Source: Pseudomonadales bacterium (GTDB lineage: Bacteria > Pseudomonadota > Gammaproteobacteria > Pseudomonadales > Azotimanducaceae). Taken from it: DNA of 64,000 nucleotides. The notes under the pieces were generated by a model that searched no databases, was not told the DNA's origin, and worked only from the letters and a program-made list of their open reading frames with translations. Within the stretch, counting starts at the first letter, position 1. The number at the start of each line of letters is the position of its first letter. This document shows positions 16,581-24,341 of the stretch, piece by piece. The translations under genes were made by a program, and so were the position numbers. Location: positions 213,519-277,518 of the forward strand of contig JAHCAL010000006.1 of the NCBI GenBank assembly GCA_019634925.1. The letters are read 5' to 3'.

Positions 16581-17045
16581 ATGCACCACATCGAGCCGAT
16601 CCACCGTCATAAGGCGCATATTCCGACCATTGCGAAATGGCACTGGGATGAGTGGGGACACGCCGACCCAGAGGGCTCCCTTGCCGCATGGACGACTGCC
16701 CTGGCGACCAGAGCAAATGTCGACTCGATCCCCACTGGCTTCGTGGCCCTTAACGGCACCGACGAACCGATTGGTTCCGTTTATCTCGTCCACGCGGATA
16801 TGTCTACGCGCCCGGAGCTTGGCCCTTGGATAGCTGGACTCTACGTCATTCCTGGCTGTCGAGGCCGTGGCCTAGGGTCGGCGTTGATGGAACATGGTAC
16901 GGAGGCATGCGTTCAACTGGGGTACAAGGATCTGTACCTGCATACTTCTACGGCGGCCACCTTGTACTCAAGGCTCGGTTGGAGGAAGCTTTTCCGAGCG
17001 CACTATGAAAGGGAGCTGGTCGATGTTATGCACTATGCCGTCTAA
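16581..17045 (+). CDS. GNAT-family N-acetyltransferase (cassette 1)
   Basis: 154 residues with the acetyl-CoA-binding motif A in AGLYVIPGCRGRGLGSALMEHG (R/Q-x-x-G-x-G as RGRGLG, about residues 87-107). The C-terminal LHTSTAATLYSRLGWRKLFRAHYE matches motif B of small GNAT enzymes. Many integron cassettes carry such acetyltransferases, some conferring aminoglycoside or other small-molecule modification; the substrate here is unknown. The start lies 3 nt after the attI box, leaving no room for a Shine-Dalgarno within the cassette. The stop TAA is inside the R'' box of attC1, a compact cassette. Confidence 0.88.
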   Translation: MHHIEPIHRHKAHIPTIAKWHWDEWGHADPEGSLAAWTTALATRANVDSIPTGFVALNGTDEPIGSVYLVHADMSTRPELGPWIAGLYVIPGCRGRGLGSALMEHGTEACVQLGYKDLYLHTSTAATLYSRLGWRKLFRAHYERELVDVMHYAV

Positions 17046-17139
17046 CAAAGCAGATACAGCGGACGCCGAAAAGCGTCACACCTTTTGCTTGCGCAAAAGC
17101 TGCGCCGCTTTCTGGCGCCGCTGATCTGCGACGTTAGAC
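17040..17139 (+). other. attC site of cassette 1
   Basis: R'' box GTCTAAC at 17040-17046 pairs with R' box GTTAGAC at 17133-17139, spanning 100 bp. Between them the sequence folds on itself, with inner inverted segments around TTTTGCTTGCGCAAAAG (17083-17099) and GCGCCGCTTTCTGGCGCCGC. The left part CAGATACAGCGG resembles the corresponding part of attC2 and attC6. Confidence 0.9.
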
Positions 17140-17147
17140 GGCTAGAG

Positions 17148-17690
17148 ATGACCCACCGCATTCACATCTTTGGAGCATCTGGCACAGGAACATCTACCTT
17201 GGGCGCGCATCTCGCGCGCGAGATTGGCGGGCTGCATCTGGATACGGACTCATACTACTGGCTCGAGACCGATCCTCCGTTCACGCTGAAGCGAGACCCA
17301 GCTGATCGTGTGTCCATGATTGAACGGGGCATTGATGGAATAGCAGACTGGGTCCTGTCTGGCTCGATTTGTAGCTGGGGCGATCCATTGCTGCACCGCT
17401 TCACACTTGTTGTGTTCCTACATCTGGATCCAGGCGTTCGAATGGCACGAATAGCTGATCGCGAGCGAGAACGATATGGATCGAGAATTCTGGCTGGGGC
17501 CGACATGCACGAGCAGCATCTGGAGTTCATGGCGTGGGCTTCTAGCTACGACTACGCCAAGGCCCCGACCCGAAGCTTTGATCTCCACGAGCGCTGGATG
17601 GTGAAGTTGCACTGTCCGATTGTTCGGTTGACTTCTGATAGGCCGGTAGAGGAGCTTTGCGATGCGGTTCTTCAGAAAACAGCCGTCTAA
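17148..17690 (+). CDS. P-loop adenylate-kinase-like ATPase (cassette 2)
   Basis: 180 residues with a Walker A motif FGASGTGTSTLG (residues 8-19) right after the first beta strand, then HLDTDSYYWLETDPPFTLKRD, which resembles the NMP-binding part of AAA_17/shikimate- and nucleoside-kinase-like proteins. WVLSGSICSWGD supplies the second strand, and RERERYGSRI an arginine-rich lid. Most likely a small-molecule or nucleotide kinase; phosphorylation-based resistance is possible but unproved. ATG 17148 is 8 nt past the attC1 R' box, with GAG just before it. The stop lies in the attC2 R'' box. Confidence 0.82.
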   Translation: MTHRIHIFGASGTGTSTLGAHLAREIGGLHLDTDSYYWLETDPPFTLKRDPADRVSMIERGIDGIADWVLSGSICSWGDPLLHRFTLVVFLHLDPGVRMARIADRERERYGSRILAGADMHEQHLEFMAWASSYDYAKAPTRSFDLHERWMVKLHCPIVRLTSDRPVEELCDAVLQKTAV

Positions 17691-17783
17691 CAAGCGCATG
17701 CAGTGGACGGCTCAAAGTGTCACGCGATTTGCCTCCTCAAATCGCCCGCCACTTTGCTCCGCCGCTGATGCGCGGCGTTAGGC
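17685..17783 (+). other. attC site of cassette 2
   Basis: R'' GTCTAAC at 17685-17691 and R' GTTAGGC at 17777-17783, 99 bp apart. The centre contains inverted CGATTTG/CAAATCG (17724-17744) and matching G+C-rich segments either side (CAAAGTG.../CACTTTG), giving the long imperfect hairpin expected of an attC bottom strand. GCATGCAGTGGACGG at the left is similar to the other sites. Confidence 0.92.
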
Positions 17784-17791
17784 AACACCAA

Positions 17792-18631
17792 ATGCAAGTC
17801 GACTCCCTCGCAGAACAGCTCTTCTTTACCACGCTTCGCATTGATACCGTCGACCTAGCGGGCAATGCGGGCTCCGGCACGGGTTTCTTCTTTGGCCTGA
17901 AGCGTGGAGACATGAGCTTCCCCTTCGTGGTAACCAACAAGCATGTAGTCAACAACATGCGTTCCGGCAGACTCAACTTCCTGAAGCGGGAAGGGGATAA
18001 GCCTCTGATTGGTCAAGGCTTTCCTGCCGATCTGCTTGATTGGTCGACAGCATGGTTCGGACATCCTGATCCGAGCATCGACATTGCCATTCTCCCATTT
18101 GCCCCGCTAGAAGCGCAGATCAAACAGCAGACCGGGACTGATCTTTTCTACCGACTTGTGTCCGCCGAGATGCTTCCGAGTGACGCTCAATTGGCGACAC
18201 TAGATGCAATTGAACTCGTAACCTTCGTCGGCTACCCCAATGGCATATGGGACAGCAAGAGTCTCCTGCCGGTTGCTCGCCGAGGCACGACGGCTAGCCC
18301 GCTTCAAGTTGACTTCGAGGGCACCCCAAGGTTTCTTGTTGATGCGTCCGTATTTGGAGGATCAAGCGGAAGTCCAGTCTTCATCTTGAACCAGGGGATG
18401 TACACGGATAAGGGCGGCGGAACCGCTATCGGCTCTCGACTCCTCTTCGTAGGTGTAGTCGCCGCCGTCTTCTTCCGAACGCAGTTGAACCAGATAGTTG
18501 CCGTCCCGGTTCCAACGCAGACTCAGCCGATGGCGCGCCAGCAGGAAATGATTGATCTGGGAATTGTCTTCAAGGGAAAGACGGTAGTCGAAACCATTGA
18601 AGCCTTCTTGGCGGCGAAAGGTGTTACCTAA
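17792..18631 (+). CDS. Trypsin-like serine protease domain protein (cassette 3)
   Basis: 279 residues, chymotrypsin-fold peptidase. The triad is recognisable: His51 in FVVTNKHVVNN, Asp97 in PSIDIAILPF, and Ser192 in VFGGSSGSPVF; GSGTGFFFG precedes the first. There is no signal peptide, so the enzyme is probably cytoplasmic, unlike secreted DegP/trypsin relatives, and no PDZ domain is attached. ATG 17792 is 8 nt after the attC2 R' box. Cytosolic trypsin-like proteases are known in several antiphage systems and in toxin-like modules, so a defence or conditional-killing role is conceivable; nothing in the sequence shows the target. Stop lies in attC3. Confidence 0.85.
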   Translation: MQVDSLAEQLFFTTLRIDTVDLAGNAGSGTGFFFGLKRGDMSFPFVVTNKHVVNNMRSGRLNFLKREGDKPLIGQGFPADLLDWSTAWFGHPDPSIDIAILPFAPLEAQIKQQTGTDLFYRLVSAEMLPSDAQLATLDAIELVTFVGYPNGIWDSKSLLPVARRGTTASPLQVDFEGTPRFLVDASVFGGSSGSPVFILNQGMYTDKGGGTAIGSRLLFVGVVAAVFFRTQLNQIVAVPVPTQTQPMARQQEMIDLGIVFKGKTVVETIEAFLAAKGVT

Positions 18632-18754
18632 CCCCTCGCTCAAGCTGACCCGCTACGGCAGGCGTTGTAAGCCCGGCCTGAGCCAGTCGTACTATCGTCT
18701 CAGTCCGGGCTTACAACACCTGCCTCCGCGGGCAGCTTAGCTCGAACGTTAGGT
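18626..18754 (+). other. attC site of cassette 3
   Basis: R'' ACCTAAC at 18626-18632 and R' GTTAGGT at 18748-18754. At 129 bp it is the longest site here. The interior is an almost perfect hairpin: GGCAGGCGTTGTAAGCCCGG (18658-18677) against its complement (18706-18725), with the loop around AGCCAGTCGTACTATCGTCT. Confidence 0.93.
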
Positions 18755-18758
18755 TGCT

Positions 18759-20150
18759 ATGACCGCAAACGCATCACGTGCGGAAGAGCTAGTTCAGCGG
18801 CCGTCTGAAGGCTTGGCGATCGAGGTGAAGACCTGGATAGATCCGGCAACGTCAGAGGGCGCGGCAAAGATAGTCAGGGCGCTCTTGGCGCTGAGAAATC
18901 ATGGCGGTGGGTACCTGCTGATAGGGTTCAACAATAGCGACTTTAGTCCGTCTCTTGTCGATGCTCCCGAGGACGTCGCTGAGGTCTATCACATCGACAA
19001 GCTGCAGGCGCTGGTAGGAAAGTACGCGTCGGAACCATTTGAAATAGAAATTGAGTTTCCAACGCGTGATGGCAGGGCATTTCCAGTAGTCGCCGTTCCA
19101 AGCGGGGTGCGAACACCGGTGGCTTCAAAGGCCGATCTCATTGTTGATGGTCGAAAGCTCATTGCGTCCGGCGACGTTTACGTCAGAACACTGCAGGCAA
19201 ATAATACTCCTAGTTCGGCCAAGGCTGGGTGGCAAGACTGGGGTCGCCTTACGGAAACATGCTTCGACAATCGAGAGGCGGATATAGGTCGATTCCTTCG
19301 AAGACACTTGGCGGGTGTTGACAGCGAGAAGTTTCGCGCTGCGCTTGGGTCGGTGATCGGGAGCTCTCCACCACCGCCTACTGCAGACGACAAGCTGCAG
19401 GGTCTGCTAATGGACGGTGAGGCCCGGTATCTCAACGCCGTCGCTTCTCGCGCGCTTAATCTGCCTCGTCATGGATCCTGGGAAGTTGCCGCTCTAGTCG
19501 ACGGGAAGGTTGCGCTACACCGAGCGAACACGGAGTTCTTAAACCTAATCAATTCAGCCAACCCTCGGTACACAGGGAGGCCAGTTTGGGTGGACTCACG
19601 CGGTTTCACCGACCAATCTGCCAGACCATACGTACGAAATGGGAAGTGGGAGGCCCTTATTGTCCGGTTGGCAGGAGAATCGGGCGATCACATCGACTAT
19701 TGGGCGATAGATCCTTCAAGTGCGTTCTATCAGCGCCGAGCGCTCGAAGACGACTTGACGCGCTCTCAGAGAGCGCCACAACCTCTGACGGCTTTGGACT
19801 TCGCAATCGCAGTACTCCGCGTCGCCGAATCAATTGCTGTGTCCCTCGCGTTCGCGCGAGCTATGGAAGCCACTGACGCGAGCATGATCCGACTCAGCTT
19901 CCGATGGAGCGGAATTAGAGGGCGTCAACTCCAGTCGTGGGCCATTCCAGAAAGACACATATGGTCGCGAACAGCGCATCAAGACGTAGTTGTTGCTCGA
20001 GCTGACGTTCCCATAGATGCCCCGCTGTCCTCCCTAGGAACCTATGTGGGCGCCGTGATCTCACCGCTTTTTGAGGTCTTTGAGGGCTTTGTGCTAGGCC
20101 AGGAAGTTGTGGACGACTTGACGACACGCCTTATAGAGAGGCGCTTGTGA
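18759..20150 (+). CDS. AlbA_2/Schlafen-like N-terminal domain protein (cassette 4)
   Basis: 463 residues. The first about 130 match the AlbA_2 (Schlafen/AAA_4) domain: a Glu-Lys pair in LAIEVKTWID, a helix ending AKIVRALLALRNHGGGYLLIGFNN (glycine-rich turn, residues about 36-60), VGKYASEPFEIEIEF, and VVAVPSGVRTPVASK followed by VYVRT. This domain binds nucleic acid and in some members cleaves RNA. The remaining about 300 residues have no motif I recognise; they look globular and soluble. ATG 18759 starts 4 nt after the attC3 R' box. A restriction or RNA-targeting defence role is plausible from the domain alone. Confidence 0.7.
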   Translation: MTANASRAEELVQRPSEGLAIEVKTWIDPATSEGAAKIVRALLALRNHGGGYLLIGFNNSDFSPSLVDAPEDVAEVYHIDKLQALVGKYASEPFEIEIEFPTRDGRAFPVVAVPSGVRTPVASKADLIVDGRKLIASGDVYVRTLQANNTPSSAKAGWQDWGRLTETCFDNREADIGRFLRRHLAGVDSEKFRAALGSVIGSSPPPPTADDKLQGLLMDGEARYLNAVASRALNLPRHGSWEVAALVDGKVALHRANTEFLNLINSANPRYTGRPVWVDSRGFTDQSARPYVRNGKWEALIVRLAGESGDHIDYWAIDPSSAFYQRRALEDDLTRSQRAPQPLTALDFAIAVLRVAESIAVSLAFARAMEATDASMIRLSFRWSGIRGRQLQSWAIPERHIWSRTAHQDVVVARADVPIDAPLSSLGTYVGAVISPLFEVFEGFVLGQEVVDDLTTRLIERRL

Positions 20151-20156
20151 GGCGCA

Positions 20157-20242
20157 ACCTAACATCTCGTTGCAACGGCGGTGCGGGATAAAGTGCACAC
20201 TCCATGGCCTCGGCGTGCCGCCGTGGAACTCGGGCGTTAGGC
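20157..20242 (+). other. attC site of cassette 4
   Basis: R'' ACCTAAC at 20157-20163 and R' GTTAGGC at 20236-20242, 86 bp in all. Inner inverted segments ACGGCGGTGCG/CGGCGTGCCGCCGT (about 20175-20224) form the stem. The next cassette begins here, with 78 bp of untranslated sequence before its gene. Confidence 0.88.
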
Positions 20243-20320
20243 GTCGCAATCAACACCTTCGTGTCGCGCAATCAGCCGGACTAAAGCATCATACGCCCAG
20301 AGCATCACCGACATTAGCGC

Positions 20321-22372
20321 ATGGCAATTCACACAAATCTTCGGAACCGAATTCGCAACACGCAACTTCCGCTAAGCTCGGGCCTAATGCCGTTGTTCGA
20401 GGCGGTTCAAAATTCTATCCATGCTATTGAAGAGGTTGCACCGTCTTGCCCAGGAAGGATAACGGTCGAAATACTTCGAGAAGTCGCCGGCCTCTTCTCA
20501 GACGGGGACAGAACCAAAAAGCGAGGCCCGGAAACTCAGCCGGAGATCTTTGGGTTCAGAATCACCGACGACGGAATCGGCTTTACCGATCGACACCTCG
20601 AGTCCTTCGAGACGCTTGATAGCGACTTTAAGGCCAAGATCGGAGGAAAGGGAATCGGCCGTCTCCTTTGGCTAAAGGCATTTCGAAACGTCTCAATTGA
20701 TAGCCGTTATGTGGGAGCTGACGGTAAATTTCGGCGGCGTACATTTTCCTTCTCGCCAACTGACGGAGTTATTGATCTGTCGGATCGCGACGTCGCTGAT
20801 GGAGAAATCCGACAAACGACAGTGGAGCTCAGTGGGTTCGAGGAAAAATACCGACAGGCGTGCCGAAAGACTATGGAGGCCATAGCAAATCAACTTCTCG
20901 AGCACTGTCTCTGGTACTTTGTTAGAACCGGAGGGGCACCGACCATAGTTATTAGAGACGGTGAGGGGTTCGTCAGTCTAGACGACGTGTATGACCGCCA
21001 GATGCATTCCTCAGCTGAGCACGAGCAACTTGAAATAAAGGGCCACAAATTCGACCTCACCCACCTGAAGCTAAGCGCGACAACCACGCAGTCCCACATG
21101 ATCGGCTGGTGCGCAGCGAATCGTCTAGTCAAAGAGGACGCACTTTCCAGCAGAGTGCCCGGCCTATTCGGAAAGTTGGGTGATGACGGAAATCAATTTA
21201 TATACGCTTGTTACGTGACGTCACCCTATCTCGACGAGCGAGTCCGCCCAGAGCGAACTGACTTCGTATTGGAAAAGACGCGTTCTGATGGTCTTTTCAC
21301 GGACGATGAAATTTCAGAGGACGAATTGTCCGCAAATATTGTGAAAAGCGTACGCAATTACCTTTCCCAATATCTAGAGGAAAAGCGAAAAGCAGGACTA
21401 GAGCGGGTGAATCGATTTGTCGCAGAAGTACAGCCCAGGTACCGTCCAATTCTTTCGCGAATTCCAATTGAAGAGCTCTACGTCGACCCATCCATATCAG
21501 ATCGGGAACTCGATGTTGTGCTGCACAGACATCGGAGTGATGTCGAGCGCGAACTGCTCGCCGAGGGCCATAAGGTAATGTCGCCTGCGCTAGCTGATAC
21601 AGCGGAGGAATACGAGGCGCGGGTGAAGCATTACCTCGACTTGGCCAACGACCTAAAGAAGTCGGATCTAGCGGAGTACGTGTCGCATAGGAAGGTCATC
21701 CTCGATCTCTTAAAAATTGGCGTTCAGCGCAACGAGGACGGAAAGTATTCGAGAGAAGATCTCATACATGAATTGATAATGCCGCTTCGGACTACTTCGA
21801 ACAGCGCAGAATTTGAGCGAAACAATCTCTGGCTCATAGACGACCGGCTAACATTTCATGATTATCTTGCGTCGGATATAACCCTCCGATCTGCGCCGGT
21901 ATCTGGGAGCACCTCCACAAAGGAACCGGACATCCTGGCGCTAAATGTATATGACCAGCCGATTCTCGTGTCCGAGGGAAGCTCGCTACCGCTCGCGTCG
22001 ATCGTCGTCGTAGAGCTGAAGCGGCCAATGCGAAATGACATGGCGTCCGGGGAGGAGAAGGACCCGATTGAACAGACCTTGAGCTATTTGAAAAAGATAA
22101 GAGACGGAAACGTACGCACAGCTGCGGGCCGCCAAATACCTAACTCGAGCGATATCCCCGGGTTTTGCTACATCCTTTGCGACCTGACCGAATCAATGAG
22201 AAACAGATGCGAAATTCATGGTTATACCCGTACGAGCGACTATCTAGGCTATTTCGGGTACAACGGTCCGTTGAAGGCTTACGTAGAAGTGATTTCCTTC
22301 GATCGGCTCTTAAACAACGGCTACCAACGAAACCGTGCCTTTTTTGCAAGCCTTGGACTGCCTAATAATTGA
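20321..22372 (+). CDS. GHKL (HATPase) – PD-(D/E)XK-type fusion protein (cassette 5)
   Basis: 683 residues, unusually long for an integron cassette. N-terminus is a GHKL ATPase: N-box LFEAVQNSIHA (E27, N31), FRITDDGIGF (residues 79-88) and the lid GGKGIGRLLWLKAF (108-121), as in MutL, Hsp90 and MORC proteins. The middle (about 340-500) is helical and charged. The C-terminal about 150 residues look like a PD-(D/E)XK nuclease: EPDILAL (D537), VVVELKRP (E565, K567) and a following QTLSY that fits the QxxxY motif of RecB/Cas4-type nucleases. ATP-gated DNA cleavage would follow, hence a possible antiphage effector; this is inference. The gene is visibly AT-richer than the host. The start is 78 bp past the attC4 R' box. 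Confidence 0.75.
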   Translation: MAIHTNLRNRIRNTQLPLSSGLMPLFEAVQNSIHAIEEVAPSCPGRITVEILREVAGLFSDGDRTKKRGPETQPEIFGFRITDDGIGFTDRHLESFETLDSDFKAKIGGKGIGRLLWLKAFRNVSIDSRYVGADGKFRRRTFSFSPTDGVIDLSDRDVADGEIRQTTVELSGFEEKYRQACRKTMEAIANQLLEHCLWYFVRTGGAPTIVIRDGEGFVSLDDVYDRQMHSSAEHEQLEIKGHKFDLTHLKLSATTTQSHMIGWCAANRLVKEDALSSRVPGLFGKLGDDGNQFIYACYVTSPYLDERVRPERTDFVLEKTRSDGLFTDDEISEDELSANIVKSVRNYLSQYLEEKRKAGLERVNRFVAEVQPRYRPILSRIPIEELYVDPSISDRELDVVLHRHRSDVERELLAEGHKVMSPALADTAEEYEARVKHYLDLANDLKKSDLAEYVSHRKVILDLLKIGVQRNEDGKYSREDLIHELIMPLRTTSNSAEFERNNLWLIDDRLTFHDYLASDITLRSAPVSGSTSTKEPDILALNVYDQPILVSEGSSLPLASIVVVELKRPMRNDMASGEEKDPIEQTLSYLKKIRDGNVRTAAGRQIPNSSDIPGFCYILCDLTESMRNRCEIHGYTRTSDYLGYFGYNGPLKAYVEVISFDRLLNNGYQRNRAFFASLGLPNN

Positions 22373-22385
22373 CTCTCGGCGCGAC

Positions 22386-22416
22386 GCCTAACCAGCCAAT
22401 GGAGCGGAGGCGATGG
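22386..22416 (+). other. attC site of cassette 5, truncated by an IS
   Basis: R'' box GCCTAAC at 22386-22392 follows the stop of the GHKL gene by 13 bp. About 24 bases of attC-like sequence (CAGCCAATGGAGCGGAGGCG) follow, and then the IS3 element starts. No GTTRRRY box is found in the 95 bp beyond the IS, so the right half is missing. Confidence 0.8.
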
Positions 22417-22465
22417 TTCCTACGGTTTAGTGGACACCCTGAACTAACTGATCAGAAGTGTCGAA

Positions 22466-22822
22466 ATGCCGAAGCCAGGGCCGAGGACGACGCACAAGCA
22501 CAGCGATGATTTCAAGGCGACCGCGGTGCGGCTGAGCCAGTTGCCCGGCGTAGAAGTGCAGGATGTCGCGGCGTCCCTTTACATCCACCCGTTCATGTTG
22601 TCTCGTTGGCGCAAGCAGGCGCGGGAGGGACATATCGTGACGAAGGGTGTGGAGGTGAACAAAGAGATCGAGGCCGAGCTCAAGGAGCTTCGGAAGATCA
22701 AGAAAGCCTATGAGCGGCTTCAGGTCGAGCATGACCTTTTAAAAATAGCCATCGAGTTCACTTCGGCACGAAGAGCGACATCTATGCCTTCATCGCCCAC
22801 TACGAAGGGACCCACTCGGTGA
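22466..22822 (+). CDS. IS3-family transposase OrfA
   Basis: 118 residues. Helix-turn-helix of the transposase_8 type: DDFKATAVRLSQLPGVEVQDVAASLYIHPFMLSRWRKQAREG (residues about 13-54). The coiled-coil/leucine-zipper region follows with EIEAELKELRKIKKAYERLQVEHDLLKIAI. A canonical slippery heptamer TTTAAAA lies at 22738-22744, in phase T-TTA-AAA, near the end of the useful part. A -1 shift there would fuse OrfA to OrfB; unshifted translation runs 26 more codons to 22822. The frame after the slip contains the usual FGTKSDIYAFIAHYEG link. Confidence 0.92.
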   Translation: MPKPGPRTTHKHSDDFKATAVRLSQLPGVEVQDVAASLYIHPFMLSRWRKQAREGHIVTKGVEVNKEIEAELKELRKIKKAYERLQVEHDLLKIAIEFTSARRATSMPSSPTTKGPTR

Positions 22823-23628
22823 CCCGTATGTGCGCGTTGTATGGGGTGTCCCGCAGTGGCTACTACGCTTGGTCAGGCAGGCCGCCGAGTTTACGAAGCG
22901 TGGAGGATGAGCGCCTCGTGAAGCAGATACGCGAAGCTCATGGCGCTGGCCGGGAGGCATACGGCAGCCCCCGCGTTCATGCTGCGCTGGTCCGGCAAGG
23001 TGAAGCCGTCGGACGTCGCCGGGTCGAGCGTTTGATGCGGGAAAACGGGATCCAGGCGTGCACGACCAAGCTGTATCCGCGCAAACCCGGGATCGGTCGA
23101 TTCTTTGCGAGTGCGACGCATGAGCTGCACGGGCTCAGTATCGATCGCCGAGATCAGGTCTGGGTTGGCGACGCCACCTACCTGAAGGTGCGCGGCGACT
23201 GGCGCTACCTGGCGACGGTGATGGACCGTTACTCGCGGCGAATCCTGGGCTGGTCAATCGGCAGGGAGAAAGACGCGAGTCTAACCGCGAAGGCATTGCG
23301 GCAGGCCATACGACGGCGCCGACCGTCGTCGGGTACGAGCTTCCACAGCGACCGCGGCGTTGAATACCTTGCCAGCAAGCACCGGCGGGTACTGGATCAA
23401 AACGATCTCATCCAGAGTGTGAACCGTAGCCGCCGCATGACCGACAACGCGCACATGGAGTCCTGGAACAAGACCATGAAGTCGGAGATGTACCATCGCT
23501 ATCAATTTGTCGACGATCGTACCCTGGCCAACTCGGTCCGTTCGTTCGTCGACTTCTACAATCGTGATCGACTGCATTCGTCGCTCGGGTATCGTTCGCC
23601 GGACGAATTCGAGGCACAGTGTTCATAA
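22819..23628 (+). CDS. IS3-family transposase OrfB (DDE domain)
   Basis: 269 residues from a nominal GTG at 22819; in practice made as an OrfAB fusion by -1 frameshifting. The rve/DDE catalytic triad is complete: D in VWVGDATYLKV, D in SFHSDRGVEYLAS, and E in HMESWNKTMKSEMYH. C-terminal SFVDFYNRDRLHSSLGYRSPDEFE is typical of the family. VSRSGYYAW near the N-terminus is the usual HTH_21 context. No frameshift or stop breaks the domain, so the IS could still be active. Confidence 0.94.
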   Translation: MTRMCALYGVSRSGYYAWSGRPPSLRSVEDERLVKQIREAHGAGREAYGSPRVHAALVRQGEAVGRRRVERLMRENGIQACTTKLYPRKPGIGRFFASATHELHGLSIDRRDQVWVGDATYLKVRGDWRYLATVMDRYSRRILGWSIGREKDASLTAKALRQAIRRRRPSSGTSFHSDRGVEYLASKHRRVLDQNDLIQSVNRSRRMTDNAHMESWNKTMKSEMYHRYQFVDDRTLANSVRSFVDFYNRDRLHSSLGYRSPDEFEAQCS

Positions 23629-23752
23629 CAAACCGGTGTCCACTTTTTCGTAGGAACTCTCCGGCTCAGCTTCGATCGATCACATGCGATGAGCATCTCG
23701 TACCGCCCTCGTACCGACAGACGAGATTCCACGAGTAGGAGCGCCAAGTACA

Positions 23753-24142
23753 ATGCCTCCGAAGCGTCCAATCCACGAGGACGAAGTCCAACCCCAGGTC
23801 TGGTATGCGGGCACTGATCGAGAGATTCATGGTCGCGCGCTTTGTGACGTCGGCGGTTCGTCGAAAATTGGGGTTGGGCTCTTAGAGCTGCCACCGGGCT
23901 GTGACACGCGACCTGCACACTATCATACCGAGGAAGAGGAGCACCTGTACGTCTTAGAAGGCCGCGCTACGCTGCATCTTGGCGGGGAGCGTTATACCTT
24001 GGTCCGTGGCTCCTACATCTGTTTTCCCTCGGGCCAAGAATTGCATCATTACATCCAGAACGACGGATCGGTCGTCTTCCGGTACCTCATGATCGGTGAG
24101 CGAATCAATGCCGACCAGGTGATCTATCTCGATGGCTGTTAG
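23753..24142 (+). CDS. Cupin-domain protein (integron cassette, left boundary lost)
   Basis: 129 residues forming a single cupin_2 barrel. Metal ligands fit the two conserved motifs: PAHYHTEEEEHLYVLEGRATLHLGG (two His and a Glu, residues about 56-80) and GSYICFPSGQELHHYIQND (final His, about 91-109). Such small cupins bind a metal and act as isomerases, dioxygenases or sugar-binding units; function unknown. ATG 23753 has TAGGAG 12 nt upstream. The attC at 24181-24280 lies 38 bp after the stop, so this was a cassette. Its 5' junction was removed with the IS insertion. Confidence 0.82.
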   Translation: MPPKRPIHEDEVQPQVWYAGTDREIHGRALCDVGGSSKIGVGLLELPPGCDTRPAHYHTEEEEHLYVLEGRATLHLGGERYTLVRGSYICFPSGQELHHYIQNDGSVVFRYLMIGERINADQVIYLDGC

Positions 24143-24180
24143 TCACCCATCTCCCGCTCCCAGGAGGGAGCCGAAGCGCC

Positions 24181-24280
24181 GTCCAACAAGGGCGATGCAG
24201 CGGACCGTCCAAACCGTCTCAAAAATTGCTTTCGAAATTTTGCCGCCGGTTCGCCCGGCCGCTAATCGCCGGCGTTAAAC
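24181..24280 (+). other. attC site after the cupin gene
   Basis: R'' GTCCAAC at 24181-24187 and R' GTTAAAC at 24274-24280, 100 bp. Interior inverted pieces: AAATTGCTTTCGAAATTT (24224-24241) at the loop and CGGACCG.../CCGGTTCGC... outside. CGATGCAGCGGACC at the left matches attC1 and attC2 closely, so these three sites may have been built by the same recombination lineage. Confidence 0.9.
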
Positions 24281-24341
24281 GGCTCGGATGCACACCTCCA
24301 TCGACCACAGGTAGAATGGAAGCCGTCTGGAGGTCCGCACC

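Larger units (their letters stand above)
22417..23657 (+). mobile_element. IS3-family insertion sequence, complete
   Basis: About 1.24 kb with imperfect terminal inverted repeats: GTTCCTACG plus AGTGGACACC on the left (22417-22437) and the complementary GGTGTCCACT plus CGTAGGAAC on the right (23635-23657), with 3-4 mismatched bases between the blocks. It carries two overlapping reading frames (orfA, orfB) with a frameshift signal. No 3-4 bp target duplication is visible (GATG on the left, TCTC on the right), which suggests a deletion after insertion. It splits the attC of cassette 5. Confidence 0.9.
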
